Notes under the pieces: model-generated | Told to the model about the DNA's origin: nothing | The model's database searches: none | What the model saw: only the letters and a program-made list of their open reading frames with translations | Source of the DNA: Actinomycetes bacterium | GTDB taxonomy: Bacteria > Actinomycetota > Acidimicrobiia > Acidimicrobiales > RAAP-2 | NCBI GenBank assembly: GCA_021778895.1 | Contig: JAJYBR010000007.1 | Coordinates: 1-64,000, forward strand | Length of the DNA: 64,000 nt | Direction of reading: 5' to 3' | Shown here: piece by piece, positions 11,125 through 21,253 of the stretch | How positions within the stretch are numbered: position 1 is the stretch's first letter | Layout: each line of letters opens with the position of its first letter | Program-made: the position numbers and the translations under genes

Positions 11125-11805
11125 CCACCACCGGTTGCCCGCCACCACGAGCTCCGGAGTGTCATTGCCCGTCACCGGTGCGTGGTGGATCACGCGAGCG
11201 AACGTCAAGGGCGTCGTGGCCAGCTCGACGAGGGGCGACCACAGCGCCGCGTTGTTGACGTGCCCCACGATGTCCAGGTCGCTGCGCCGAAGCGGCCACG
11301 GCCGGCGCTCGGCGTCTGGTGGCGGCGGCGCCAGGCTCACGCGGCCCGACACCTTGCGTCGCGCGGACTCCCCGTAGGACGCGTAGAAGTCCGGGCCGAG
11401 CCGCATCGGGCGGCCGGTGGGTCCGACCGGCACCCACAGGGTGGCCGTCTCGATCCGGCACTCGCCGGCGACCTCGATGTCGGTGCGGCGCTCCGCCCAC
11501 GCCGCCCCGGTGCCCGAGCACCAGGTCGTCAGGGTGACCTCGTCACCGATCTCGGGCCACCGCGCCCCCGGCGTCACTCGGAAGGCGGCGTGGCGCACCA
11601 GCCACGTCTCGTTCTGGGGCAGACCGGTGTCGATCCAGTCGTCACTCGCCACGTCCTGGAGGTACCGCACCAGCCCGTCGGACCGCAACCGGCCGTCGGG
11701 ACCACAGTCGCCCAGACGCACCGGCCAGTGCGTCGAGAAGGCGCGGCTCCCGGCCATGCGCGAAGCGAACGTCACGCTCGCGCCCGGAGTCGCCGACGGG
11801 CTCAC
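11071..11805 (-). CDS. acyl-ACP thioesterase family protein
   Basis: HWPVRLGDCGPDGRLRSDGLVRYLQDVASDDWIDTGL...DLDIVGHVNNAALW hotdog-fold pattern. Start uncertain. Confidence 0.75.
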   Translation of the reverse strand: MSPSATPGASVTFASRMAGSRAFSTHWPVRLGDCGPDGRLRSDGLVRYLQDVASDDWIDTGLPQNETWLVRHAAFRVTPGARWPEIGDEVTLTTWCSGTGAAWAERRTDIEVAGECRIETATLWVPVGPTGRPMRLGPDFYASYGESARRKVSGRVSLAPPPPDAERRPWPLRRSDLDIVGHVNNAALWSPLVELATTPLTFARVIHHAPVTGNDTPELVVAGNRWWLTVQELVHVEGVYALGG

Positions 11806-14273
11806 CGCAGATGCGCTCCTTGCTCGCCCGCCGCGTCGATCAGCTGCTGGCGCAACGCGGCGACCTCGGCGTCGTCGAGGGTGTGATCCGGAGCGCTGAG
11901 GCGAAGGGCGAAGGCGAGGCTCCGCGTGTCGGCGGGCAGTCCGGCCCCTCGGTAGACGTCGAACAGCCGCACCGACTCCACCCGCGCCGACGTCGCCCGC
12001 AGGGCATCGGCGATGGCTCCCGCCGGCACCGCGTCGGGAACCGTGAAGGCGAGGTCGATGAGGGCGCTCGGAAAGCGGCTGGGCATCTGCGCACCACGGT
12101 GCGGTCGGTTCGCCAGCTGGGCTTCGAGCACACCGACGTCCAGGTCCAGCAGGCCGATGCGTCGCGCCGCGCCGTTGATCTCGAGCACCAGGTCCGGGTC
12201 GAGCTCCCCGACCACTCCGACGACCGCGCCACTGTGGCGGGCGATGATCTCGGCGCTACGGGTGGGATGCGTGGCGGTCACGTCGGCTCGGGCCCGCAGG
12301 CGGAAGTCCGACTCTCCCAGTCCGAGCAATCCGGCCAGCGTGGTCCACAGCGCCACGGCGCTCGTCGCGTCGTCGTCGTGGTGGCCCAGCAGCACGGTGA
12401 GCCGCTCGGTCTCGGTCGGCAGGTCCAGCTGCGCGCCCCCGCCAACGCCTCCACGGCTGCGTCGCGGCTCCGCGACGTCGCCGGGGTGCGTGAAGACCAC
12501 GCCCAGCTCGGCCAGGCGCAGGTCCACGAATCCGCGTTCCCGATTGCGGGCCCAGGCCTCGGCGATGCCCGAGACCAGGGTCGGACGCAAGACGACGCTG
12601 TCACTCGCCAGGGGGTTGGTCACCCGGATCGGCTGCGCGTGGCGGTGCGTGCGGGCGAACTGTCTCTCGCTGACCAGTGACGGCGTCCAGACCTCGGTGA
12701 TCCCCAGATCCACCACGGCCGTGCGCAGGCGACGGCGAAGGCGCTGGCGATCGCTCAGCCCACCGGGCGTGGCCCACGTCGGGGTGCGCCGCGGGAGGCG
12801 ACGGTAGCTGTGCAGCCGGGCGATCTCTTCGATCACGTCGGCCCGTCCCGCAGCACCCTCGCGCACGTCGGGCCGCGAGCTCGGCGCGTCGACCACCAGG
12901 CCTCCTCCCGCGCCCGCCTCGACCGAGAAGCCCAGGGCCTCCAGGCTCTGACGAACCTCGGCCTCAGCGATGGGGGCACCGAGTGCTCGTTCCACATCAC
13001 CCGGGCGCAGCTCGACGCGCGCCGGAGGCGTCACCACGCCACGGACGTCGAGGGGCTCGGAGCGCCAGACGAGGCCGGGCACCGACGCGCGCAGCACCTC
13101 GACCAGGCGAGCCACCGCGCGCAGGGCCAGTTCGGGATCCACGCCCCGCTCGAAGCGCGTCGACGCCTCGGTGCGCAGACCGTGGCGCTTGGAAGAGCGC
13201 GCAATGGTCATCGCATCGAAGCACGCCGCCTCGACCAGGACCCGCGTCGTCGTGTCGGCGATCTCGGTCGAGGCTCCACCCATGATGCCGGCCAGCCCGA
13301 TGACCTGGTCGTCACCATCGGTGATCACGCAGTCGATGCCCGTGTCCCCGAGGCCGCGTCCCGGTCGCGCCAGGGACCGTTCGGTGCCATCGAGCGTCGT
13401 CAACGTCTCGCCCGGGCGCGCCGCGCGTACCTGGAGCGTGGCCCCGGCCACCCGATCCAAGTCGTAGGGGTGCGTCGGCTGCCCGAGCTCGAGCATCACG
13501 TAGTTGGACGCGTCGACCACGTTGGAGATCGCGCGCATCCCGGCACGCTCCAGCCGACGCACGACCCACGTCGGCGAGGGACCGGTCACCACGTTCTCCA
13601 GGACCGACACGGTGAGCCGCTCACCCAACTCGGGGGCCCCGAGCACGGCGCCAGCGACGTCCGCCGTCGCGGGTCCGGGGTCGGGACTCGCCAGCGCCGG
13701 CGCGCGCAGGGGGCGCCCGAGACGCGCCGCCAAGTCGCGAGCCACCCCGTAGATGGACCAGGCATCGGGGCGGTTGCCTTCGACCGAGATCGTGAAGACC
13801 ACGTCCTCTCCCAGTCCGAGCGCCTCCCCCACGGGCTGGCCCACCTGGTCCACGCCGCGGTCGTCCAAGATGAGCAGCCCGCCGTGGTCGTCGCCGATCT
13901 CGAGCTCCAGGGGCGAGCAGAGCATGCCGTTGCTGGTGACGCCGCGCATGACGCGGCGATTGATCGCCAGGCCGCCGGGCAACACGGTGCCGACGGGGGC
14001 GAAGGGCACGTGCTGGCCGACCGCGAAGTTCCAGGCCCCGCACACCACCTCGACGGGACCGTCTCCGGCATCGACCACGATGCGCCGGATCCGGTCGGCA
14101 CCGGGAATCGCGTGGATCTCCTCGACCCGGGCCACGACGACCTGGTCCAGACCGGCGCCCACCCGCGTGACGGCCTCGACGACCAGGCCGAGATCGTCGA
14201 GGATCTCGCGCAGTTCAGCGTCGGACTCGGGCAGGTCGACGAACTCGTGGAGCCAGGTCCGGGGCACGCGCAT
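11802..14273 (-). CDS. pheT: phenylalanine--tRNA ligase beta subunit
   Basis: MRVPRTWLHEFVDLP...tRNA-binding domain, ETLTTLDGTER, B5 and FDX-ACB regions. Confidence 0.96.
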   Translation of the reverse strand: MRVPRTWLHEFVDLPESDAELREILDDLGLVVEAVTRVGAGLDQVVVARVEEIHAIPGADRIRRIVVDAGDGPVEVVCGAWNFAVGQHVPFAPVGTVLPGGLAINRRVMRGVTSNGMLCSPLELEIGDDHGGLLILDDRGVDQVGQPVGEALGLGEDVVFTISVEGNRPDAWSIYGVARDLAARLGRPLRAPALASPDPGPATADVAGAVLGAPELGERLTVSVLENVVTGPSPTWVVRRLERAGMRAISNVVDASNYVMLELGQPTHPYDLDRVAGATLQVRAARPGETLTTLDGTERSLARPGRGLGDTGIDCVITDGDDQVIGLAGIMGGASTEIADTTTRVLVEAACFDAMTIARSSKRHGLRTEASTRFERGVDPELALRAVARLVEVLRASVPGLVWRSEPLDVRGVVTPPARVELRPGDVERALGAPIAEAEVRQSLEALGFSVEAGAGGGLVVDAPSSRPDVREGAAGRADVIEEIARLHSYRRLPRRTPTWATPGGLSDRQRLRRRLRTAVVDLGITEVWTPSLVSERQFARTHRHAQPIRVTNPLASDSVVLRPTLVSGIAEAWARNRERGFVDLRLAELGVVFTHPGDVAEPRRSRGGVGGGAQLDLPTETERLTVLLGHHDDDATSAVALWTTLAGLLGLGESDFRLRARADVTATHPTRSAEIIARHSGAVVGVVGELDPDLVLEINGAARRIGLLDLDVGVLEAQLANRPHRGAQMPSRFPSALIDLAFTVPDAVPAGAIADALRATSARVESVRLFDVYRGAGLPADTRSLAFALRLSAPDHTLDDAEVAALRQQLIDAAGEQGAHLR

Positions 14274-15340
14274 CAGAACTGCTCCAGGAAGCGGATGTCG
14301 TTCTCGGTGAGGGCGCGCAGGTCGGCGATCCCCGCGCGCATCTGGGCGCAGCGGTCGATCCCGAATCCGAAGGCGAAGCCGCTCCAGCGCTCCGCGTCGA
14401 TCCCCACGGCCGCGAAGACGGCGGGATCCATCATCCCGCACCCGCCGAGCTCGATCCAGCCGGTCTGGGAGCAGGTGCGGCATCCGGCACCCCGGCAGAT
14501 GGTGCAGGTGATCTCGAACTCGGCCGAGGGCTCGGTGAAGGGGAAGTAGCCCGGTCGCAGCCGCGAACGGATGTCGGGACCGAAGAACGCGCTCGTGAAG
14601 GTCTCGATCGTCCCGGCCAGGTCAGCGAACGTGATGTCCTCGTCGACCACGAGCCCCTCGACCTGGTGGAACACCGCCAGGTGGCGCGCGTCAGGCGTGT
14701 CGCGCCGGTAGCAGCGGCCGGGCATGACCGAGTGGATCGGCAGCGTGCCGGCCGCGACCGCCTGCTCCATCAGGTGCACCTGCGTCGGAGAGGTGTGGGT
14801 GCGCAGGACGATCGTCTCGGGATCACCGAGCTCGACGTAGAACGTGTCCCACAGTCCCCGTGCCGGGTGGGCCGGCGGGATGTTCAGCGCCTCGAAGTTG
14901 TACCAATCGGTCTCGACCTCGGGACCCTCGGCCACCGTGAAGCCCATGGCCACGAACACGTCTTCCAGCTCGGCCTGGACGGCGGGGATCAGACCGCCGT
15001 GCCCCGCACTGAGCGCCCAGGGCCGCGCCGAGGCGATCACGTCGCCCAGGTCGAGGGCGTCGCTGGCCAGCTGGGTCTGCCGGTGCGCCGCGACGAGCTC
15101 GCCCCGTCGCTCGGCCGCAGCGCTCTCAATGCGCGCCCGACTCGCCTGCAGGAGGGCCCCCCGCCGGCGGCGCTCCTCGGGATCGATGTCACGCAGCGAT
15201 CGCTGCAGGCCGGCCAGCGTCGAGCGCTTCCCGATCGACGCGGCCGCGGCCGCGTCGATCGTGTCGAGCGAGTCGGCCGCGCGCAGGGCATCGAGCGCGG
15301 CCGACTCCACGTGATCGAGCTCGAGATCCCAGTCAGTCAT
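14273..15340 (-). CDS. pheS: phenylalanine--tRNA ligase alpha subunit
   Basis: LRTHTSPTQVHLME, GRCYRRDTPDARHLAVFHQVEGLVVDE, FGFGIDRCAQM. Confidence 0.97.
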   Translation of the reverse strand: MTDWDLELDHVESAALDALRAADSLDTIDAAAAASIGKRSTLAGLQRSLRDIDPEERRRRGALLQASRARIESAAAERRGELVAAHRQTQLASDALDLGDVIASARPWALSAGHGGLIPAVQAELEDVFVAMGFTVAEGPEVETDWYNFEALNIPPAHPARGLWDTFYVELGDPETIVLRTHTSPTQVHLMEQAVAAGTLPIHSVMPGRCYRRDTPDARHLAVFHQVEGLVVDEDITFADLAGTIETFTSAFFGPDIRSRLRPGYFPFTEPSAEFEITCTICRGAGCRTCSQTGWIELGGCGMMDPAVFAAVGIDAERWSGFAFGFGIDRCAQMRAGIADLRALTENDIRFLEQF

Positions 15341-16154
15341 GTTTCTCCAGGCTAGGCGGTGCGTCGAGGGGGATCCGTCCCTGAGACTGCCAGCGCGCGA
15401 CGAACGCGATCAGCGACGCCGCCACGCCGGCGTTGAGCGACTCGCCCGCCGCCATCGGGATGGTCAGACGCCCGTCGCAGCGCTCCACGAGTGACGCGTC
15501 GAGTCCCGCCGCCTCGTTGCCGATCACGATGGCGGCCGCCCCGCGCAGATCGGCCGCGAGCAGGTCCTGGCCCCCGTGCACCACCGTGGCCCAGGTGGGC
15601 ACGTGATCACGGCGCAGGCGCGCCAGGACTTCGTCGACGTCGGCGAGGATCACGGGCAGTCGGAAGATCGCCCCCGTGGTCGCCCGCAGCGTCTTGGGGT
15701 TGTAGGGGTCGACGCTGTGCCCCGAGAGGATCACGGCGCACGCGCCCGCGGCCTCGGCACTGCGGATCACGGTGCCGGCGTTGCCCGGGTCCTGGACGTC
15801 ATGCAGCACGACCACCAGGCCGTCGAAGCGCGCGTCGGTCAGTGCGGCCGGGACGAAGCGCGCCGTCGCGAGCACCGGCTGGGGCGTGGTCGACTGGGCC
15901 GCCAGGCGGAGCACCTCGGGCTCGAGGCCGTAGACGGCCACGCCCCGGGCTGCCGCCTCAGCGACCAGGTCGGCCGTCGGGCTCTCGCCCCACCGCTCGC
16001 GGTCCACGTACAGCGCCTCGACCTCCGCGCGCGCCTCGAGCGCCGCTGCGACCAGGTCGGGTCCCTCGAGCACGCACACCTGCTCGCGCCAGCGCAGGTC
16101 GCGCTTGCGCGCCAGGCGCCGCAGTCGTCGGACGCGCTGGTGGGACGAGCCGAT
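15333..16154 (-). CDS. SpoU/TrmH family RNA 2'-O-methyltransferase (start non-canonical or uncertain; first canonical start is GTG at 16077-16079)
   Basis: VVLHDVQDPGNAGTVIRSAEAAGACAVILSG...VIGNEAAGLD...IPMAAGESLNAGVAASL; conserved N-terminal GSSHQRVRRLRRLARKRDLRWREQVCVLEGP is encoded upstream of the first GTG. Confidence 0.85.
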   Translation of the reverse strand: MGSSHQRVRRLRRLARKRDLRWREQVCVLEGPDLVAAALEARAEVEALYVDRERWGESPTADLVAEAAARGVAVYGLEPEVLRLAAQSTTPQPVLATARFVPAALTDARFDGLVVVLHDVQDPGNAGTVIRSAEAAGACAVILSGHSVDPYNPKTLRATTGAIFRLPVILADVDEVLARLRRDHVPTWATVVHGGQDLLAADLRGAAAIVIGNEAAGLDASLVERCDGRLTIPMAAGESLNAGVAASLIAFVARWQSQGRIPLDAPPSLEKHD

Positions 16155-16171
16155 GTCGACCGGGTGCGTCG

Positions 16172-16531
16172 CTACTCGCTCAGGGCCGCCGACGCCTGAG
16201 CCACCAGCGCGGCGAAGGCCGCCTGGTCGGTCACGGCCAAGTCGGCCAGGATGCGCCGGTCCACGGTGATGCCGGCCGCGTGCAGGCCGGCGATGAACCG
16301 GCTGTAGCTGAGGCCGTGCATCCGAGTGGCCGCGTTGATCCGCTGGATCCAGAGCTGACGGAACTCGCCCTTGCGCGCCCGCCGGTCGCGAAACGCGTAG
16401 ACCCCGGAATGCTGCACCGCCTGGTTGGCGGCCCGGAACGTCCGGCTCCGGTCGCCGTAGTAGCCCTTGGCCTGCTCCAGGATCGCCTTGTGGTGCTTCT
16501 TGGCGTTAACACCTCGCTTGACGCGCGCCAT
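16172..16531 (-). CDS. rplT: 50S ribosomal protein L20
   Basis: [39 protein letters not shown]. Confidence 0.98.
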   Translation of the reverse strand: MARVKRGVNAKKHHKAILEQAKGYYGDRSRTFRAANQAVQHSGVYAFRDRRARKGEFRQLWIQRINAATRMHGLSYSRFIAGLHAAGITVDRRILADLAVTDQAAFAALVAQASAALSE

Positions 16532-16549
16532 GGTGACTCCTCTCTCGTC

Positions 16550-16744
16550 CTACCGGCCCAACAGCTTCTTGACGTTGCGCTCGACGCCCGGCGCGAAATC
16601 GGTCTCGCGTCCCAGACGGCGCGCTCGCACCGACGTCTTCTTCTCCATCAGATGCCCGCGAAATGCCTTGCCCCGGCGCAGCCGACCGGTTCCGGTCACC
16701 TTGACGCGCTTCTTGGCCCCACTGTCAGTCTTCATCTTTGGCAT
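16550..16744 (-). CDS. rpmI: 50S ribosomal protein L35
   Basis: MPKMKTDSGAKKRVKVTGTGRLRRGKAF. Confidence 0.98.
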   Translation of the reverse strand: MPKMKTDSGAKKRVKVTGTGRLRRGKAFRGHLMEKKTSVRARRLGRETDFAPGVERNVKKLLGR

Positions 16745-16759
16745 GTCGTCTTCCTTCCC

Positions 16760-17347
16760 TCACTGCCCCTCGGGTGACGCGGCTGCCTCCACCGAGGCCG
16801 GGCGCGTCGTCTCGTTCTTCGTCTTGGCCCGTCGCTCGGGCCCCAGCACCATCGTCATGTTCCGCCCGTCGAGCTTGGCGGCCGCCTCGACCTTGGCCCC
16901 CTCGCCGAGTCGCTCGACGATCCGGTCCAGGATGCGGCGCCCCAACTCCGGGTGCGCGGTCTCGCGTCCGCGGAACATGATGGTGATCTTGACCTTGTGA
17001 CCCTCGCCGAGGAACTTCTCCACCAGTCGGGTCTTGGTCTCGAAGTCGCCGGCCCCGATCTTGGGCCGGTACTTCATCTCCTTGATCCCCACGTTGGTCG
17101 ACTTGCGCCGCGACTCCTTCGCCTTTTGCGCCTCGTCGAACTTGAACTTTCCGTAGTCCATGATCCGACAGACCGGCGGACTCGCAGTCGGCGCGATCTC
17201 GACGAGATCCAGATCGAGACTGCGGGCCAGTGCCAGCGCCTCGCGCGTAGCCATGATGCCCCGCTGCGTCCCGTCTTGATCGATCAGGCGAACGGACTCC
17301 ACACGGATCCGCTCGTTGATGCGATGGTCTCCAGGTCCAGTTGCGAT
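16760..17347 (-). CDS. infC: translation initiation factor IF-3, with probable ATC start codon (17345-17347)
   Basis: In-frame HRINERIRVESVRLIDQDGTQRGIM...; GAGGAG Shine-Dalgarno at 17354-17359, 6 nt before ATC; no in-frame canonical start covers the conserved INERIR region. Confidence 0.93.
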   Translation of the reverse strand: MATGPGDHRINERIRVESVRLIDQDGTQRGIMATREALALARSLDLDLVEIAPTASPPVCRIMDYGKFKFDEAQKAKESRRKSTNVGIKEMKYRPKIGAGDFETKTRLVEKFLGEGHKVKITIMFRGRETAHPELGRRILDRIVERLGEGAKVEAAAKLDGRNMTMVLGPERRAKTKNETTRPASVEAAASPEGQ

Positions 17348-17533
17348 ACTCGTCTCCTCATCTCATTCCACGGCGCCTGCGCGCCGCCACGACAAGCGAG
17401 GCGAGTCTTTGAACCTGGACCATCGGCGATGGCCAGGTGGACGTTGGCCGAGCCAACCCCACTTGCTGTGTTCGTGCCGCGACAGCCTAGCAGACAGCCC
17501 CGGCGCTCCCAGGCGGTGGGCTACCCTGAGGCC

Positions 17534-17827
17534 ATGGCCGCGACCGAGGACCCGAATCTCGACCACGACGAGCAGCACACGTTCCTGGCCTCGACGCCCG
17601 TCGAGATCCTGGTGGCGACCGAGCTGCTCCAGCTCCTCCAAGCGGCGGCGATCCGCCTCGCCGCCGAGCCCCCGGACCTCCCGGCCGCGCAGCTGGCGAT
17701 CGACATCGCTGGGGCGATCGTGGGCGCGGGGGGCGAGCGCCTCGGGCAGAACGTGCCGCTCTACCGCACGGCGCTGGCCGAGGTCCAGCAGGTCTGGGTC
17801 AAGCTCTCCACGCCGCCGACGGCCTAA
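17534..17827 (+). CDS. conserved hypothetical protein, 97 aa
   Basis: MAATEDPNLDHDEQHTFLASTPVEILVATELLQLLQ...; preceded by TACCCT-N6-ATG leaderless promoter signature. Confidence 0.7.
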   Translation: MAATEDPNLDHDEQHTFLASTPVEILVATELLQLLQAAAIRLAAEPPDLPAAQLAIDIAGAIVGAGGERLGQNVPLYRTALAEVQQVWVKLSTPPTA

Positions 17828-18357
17828 GGCCGCCGCGTCCGGCGGACCAGGGCCGCCATCTCCAGTGCGGTGAGCGCCGCCTCCCGGCCCTTGTTGGCCT
17901 CGTCGTCCATCGAGCGTGCGAGTGCCTGGGCGACCGTGTCGGTGGTCAGGACGCCGAACACCACGGGCACGCCCGTCTCGAGCTGGACGGCCTGGAGGCC
18001 CTGCGCGCACTGCCCAGCGACGAAGTCGTAGTGGCCGGTCTCACCCCGGATCACCGCGCCCAGCGCGATGATCGCGTCGCTGGCCCCGGCTCGGGCCAGC
18101 GCCTTGGCCACGAAGGGCAGCTCGAAGGCTCCGGGGGCCCAGGCGACCGTCACGTCGTCGCGGGCCACGCCCGCCTCGTCGAGCGAGCGCAGAGCTCCCG
18201 CGAGCAGGCGCAGCGTGATGCCACCGTTGAAGCGGGCCGCGACGATCGCCACCCGTCGTCCGGCGCCCGCGGCCCCGACGTCCAGCCAGGTGCCCACCTG
18301 ACCACGGAGCCCCTCGGCCACGCTCTCGTCGAAAGCCGTCTCGTCACTCGATGTCAT
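17824..18357 (-). CDS. ribH: 6,7-dimethyl-8-ribityllumazine synthase
   Basis: AIVAARFNGGITLRLL...WAPGAFELPFVAKAL...GAVIRGETGHYDFVAGQ. Confidence 0.97.
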   Translation of the reverse strand: MTSSDETAFDESVAEGLRGQVGTWLDVGAAGAGRRVAIVAARFNGGITLRLLAGALRSLDEAGVARDDVTVAWAPGAFELPFVAKALARAGASDAIIALGAVIRGETGHYDFVAGQCAQGLQAVQLETGVPVVFGVLTTDTVAQALARSMDDEANKGREAALTALEMAALVRRTRRP

Positions 18358-19567
18358 CGAGACCCTCCAGCAGATGTCCGAGCCGCTCGCGCTTGGTGCG
18401 CAGGTAGTCGATGTTGTAGGGCGTGGGCCGGCTCTCGATGGGCACGCGCCCCTCGATGTTCAGCCCGAAGCCCTCGAGACCCCCGTACTTGGCCGGGTTG
18501 TTGGTCATCAGGCGCATCGAGCTGACCCCCAGGTCGACCAGGATCTGGGCGCCGATCCCGTACTCGCGCGAGTCGACGGGCAGTCCGAGCTCCAGGTTGG
18601 CGTCGACGGTGTCGCGACCGTCCTCTTGGAGCGCGTAGGCCCGGATCTTGTGACCGAGCCCAATGCCCCGGCCCTCGTGGCCCCGCAGGTAGACGATGAC
18701 CCCCAGGCCCGCCTCGGCGATGGTGGCCATCGCGGTCTGGAGCTGGGGCCCGCAGTCGCAGCGCAGCGAACCCAGGGCGTCGCCCGTCAGGCACTCGGAG
18801 TGCACGCGCACCAGGACCGACTCGCGCCCGTCGACGTCGCCGCACACCAGGGCCACATGCTGCTCGCCATCGAGCACCGACTCGAACACGATCGCGCGGA
18901 AGATCCCGAACTCCGTGGGCAGACTCGCCTCGGACACCCGCCGCACCAGCTTCTCGTGCTGGCGCCGGTACCGGATGAGCTCGGCGATGGTGATGATCGG
19001 TAGTCCGTGCTCAGCGGCGAAGGTCTCCAGCTCGGGGAGACGCGCCATGTCCGCCTTGTCGGCGCTCACGATCTCGCACAGCACGCCCGAGGGGGCCATG
19101 CCGGCCAGCCGGCACAGGTCGACCGTCGCCTCGGTGTGGCCCGCGCGCTTGAGGACACCGCCGGGCCGGTAGCGCAGCGGGAAGATGTGACCCGGACGAC
19201 TGAGGTCGGCGGGCCGCGTCGCCGGAGAGATCAGCGCGCGGATGGTGGCGGCGCGGTCATGGGCGGAGATGCCCGTCGTGGTCCCGATGCGGTAGTCCAC
19301 CGACACGGTGAATGCCGTGCGCTGGGACTCGGTGTTCTCCACCACCATCAGGGGCAGATCGAGCTCGTCGGCGCGGGCCGGCTCGAGGGGAACGCAGAAG
19401 ATGCCCGACGTGTACTCCAGGTAGAACGCGATGGCCTCGGGCGTCACGTGCTCGGCCGCCATGATGAGATCGCCCTCGTTCTCGCGGTCCTCGTCGTCGA
19501 CGACAACCACCATCCCACCGGCGCGAATGGCGTCGATGGCCTCTTCGATGGTCGACAGGGCCATCAC
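18344..19567 (-). CDS. ribBA: bifunctional 3,4-dihydroxy-2-butanone-4-phosphate synthase / GTP cyclohydrolase II
   Basis: VDDEDRENEGDLIMAAE...RVHSECLTGDALGSLRCDCGPQL...YLRGHEGRGIGL. Confidence 0.97.
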   Translation of the reverse strand: MMALSTIEEAIDAIRAGGMVVVVDDEDRENEGDLIMAAEHVTPEAIAFYLEYTSGIFCVPLEPARADELDLPLMVVENTESQRTAFTVSVDYRIGTTTGISAHDRAATIRALISPATRPADLSRPGHIFPLRYRPGGVLKRAGHTEATVDLCRLAGMAPSGVLCEIVSADKADMARLPELETFAAEHGLPIITIAELIRYRRQHEKLVRRVSEASLPTEFGIFRAIVFESVLDGEQHVALVCGDVDGRESVLVRVHSECLTGDALGSLRCDCGPQLQTAMATIAEAGLGVIVYLRGHEGRGIGLGHKIRAYALQEDGRDTVDANLELGLPVDSREYGIGAQILVDLGVSSMRLMTNNPAKYGGLEGFGLNIEGRVPIESRPTPYNIDYLRTKRERLGHLLEGLDDIE

Positions 19568-20543
19568 ACCTCCATTTCGATTCGCAGATCCTCGCCCAGT
19601 CGGTCCACCGAGACCACGCGTCCGCGACGCAGGTGGTCAATCGATGCCGTAGAGAGGTTCCGCAACGCTCCCAGCGTATTGCGAGCGCCGGCCAGGGCCG
19701 GCGCGACGTACCAGACGACGCGGTTAACGAGTCCCGCGGCGACGAAGGCGCTGGCGGTCGCGGGGCCCCCTTCGACCAGCACCTGGAGCACGCCGTGCCC
19801 GCCGAGCTCGTCGAGGACCTCCTCCAAGGGACCCGAGCGCTCCCAGCACGGGCGCACCCGCGCGGTGGCCGGCGCCGTCCCCAGCACGACGCGCAACGGC
19901 TCGAGAGTGCGACCCGGGAGCCGCGCGGTGAGGGCCGGGTCGTCGGCGCGCACGGTCCCGGCACCCACGATGATCGCCTGGCTCTCGGCGCGCAGGCGAT
20001 GGGCGTCGGCGCGCGCCGCCTCCCCGGTGATCCACTGACTGGACCCGTCAGCCGCCGCGACCACGCCGTCGAGCGTGGCCGCCACCTTGAGCACGACCCA
20101 CGGCCGGCCGGTGCGCCGCTGCCACAGGTACGGCGCCAGCGCTGCGCCCACTTCGCCGGCCAGCACGCCCTCGGTGACCTCCACGCCGGCCTGGCGCAAC
20201 CGCTCGATTCCCCGTCCGGCGACCTGCGCGTCCGGGTCGCGCACCCCAACGACGACGCGGTGGATTCCCGCCGCGATGATCGCCCCGGTGCACGGAGGCG
20301 TGCGGCCCTGGTGGTCACAGGGCTCGAGGGTGACGACCAGCGTGCCGCCCCGGGCCGCGTCGCCGGCCTCGCCCAGGGCGACGACCTCGGCGTGCGGGCC
20401 CCCGGGTGGGCGGGTCCCCCCGAGCCCCTGGACCACGCCGTGCTGGTCGATCACCAGGGCACCGACCCAGGGATTGGGTGGGGCGTCGATCCGGGCCGCG
20501 GCCGAGGCCTCGAGGGCTCGGGTCATGAGCTCGGCGTCGCGCG

Positions 20544-20547
<4 letters not shown>
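19564..20547 (-). CDS. ribD: bifunctional diaminohydroxyphosphoribosylaminopyrimidine deaminase / 5-amino-6-(5-phosphoribosylamino)uracil reductase
   Basis: NPWVGALV...GGPHAEVVAL...VTLEPCDHQGRTPPC. Confidence 0.96.
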
Positions 20548-21227
<680 letters not shown>

Positions 21228-21253
21228 CGCGCCCAGCCTACGCAGCCTCGTCC

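Noticed and set aside
12810-14549. 579-aa plus-strand ORF
   Set aside because: Antisense of pheT/pheS, no domain or promoter.
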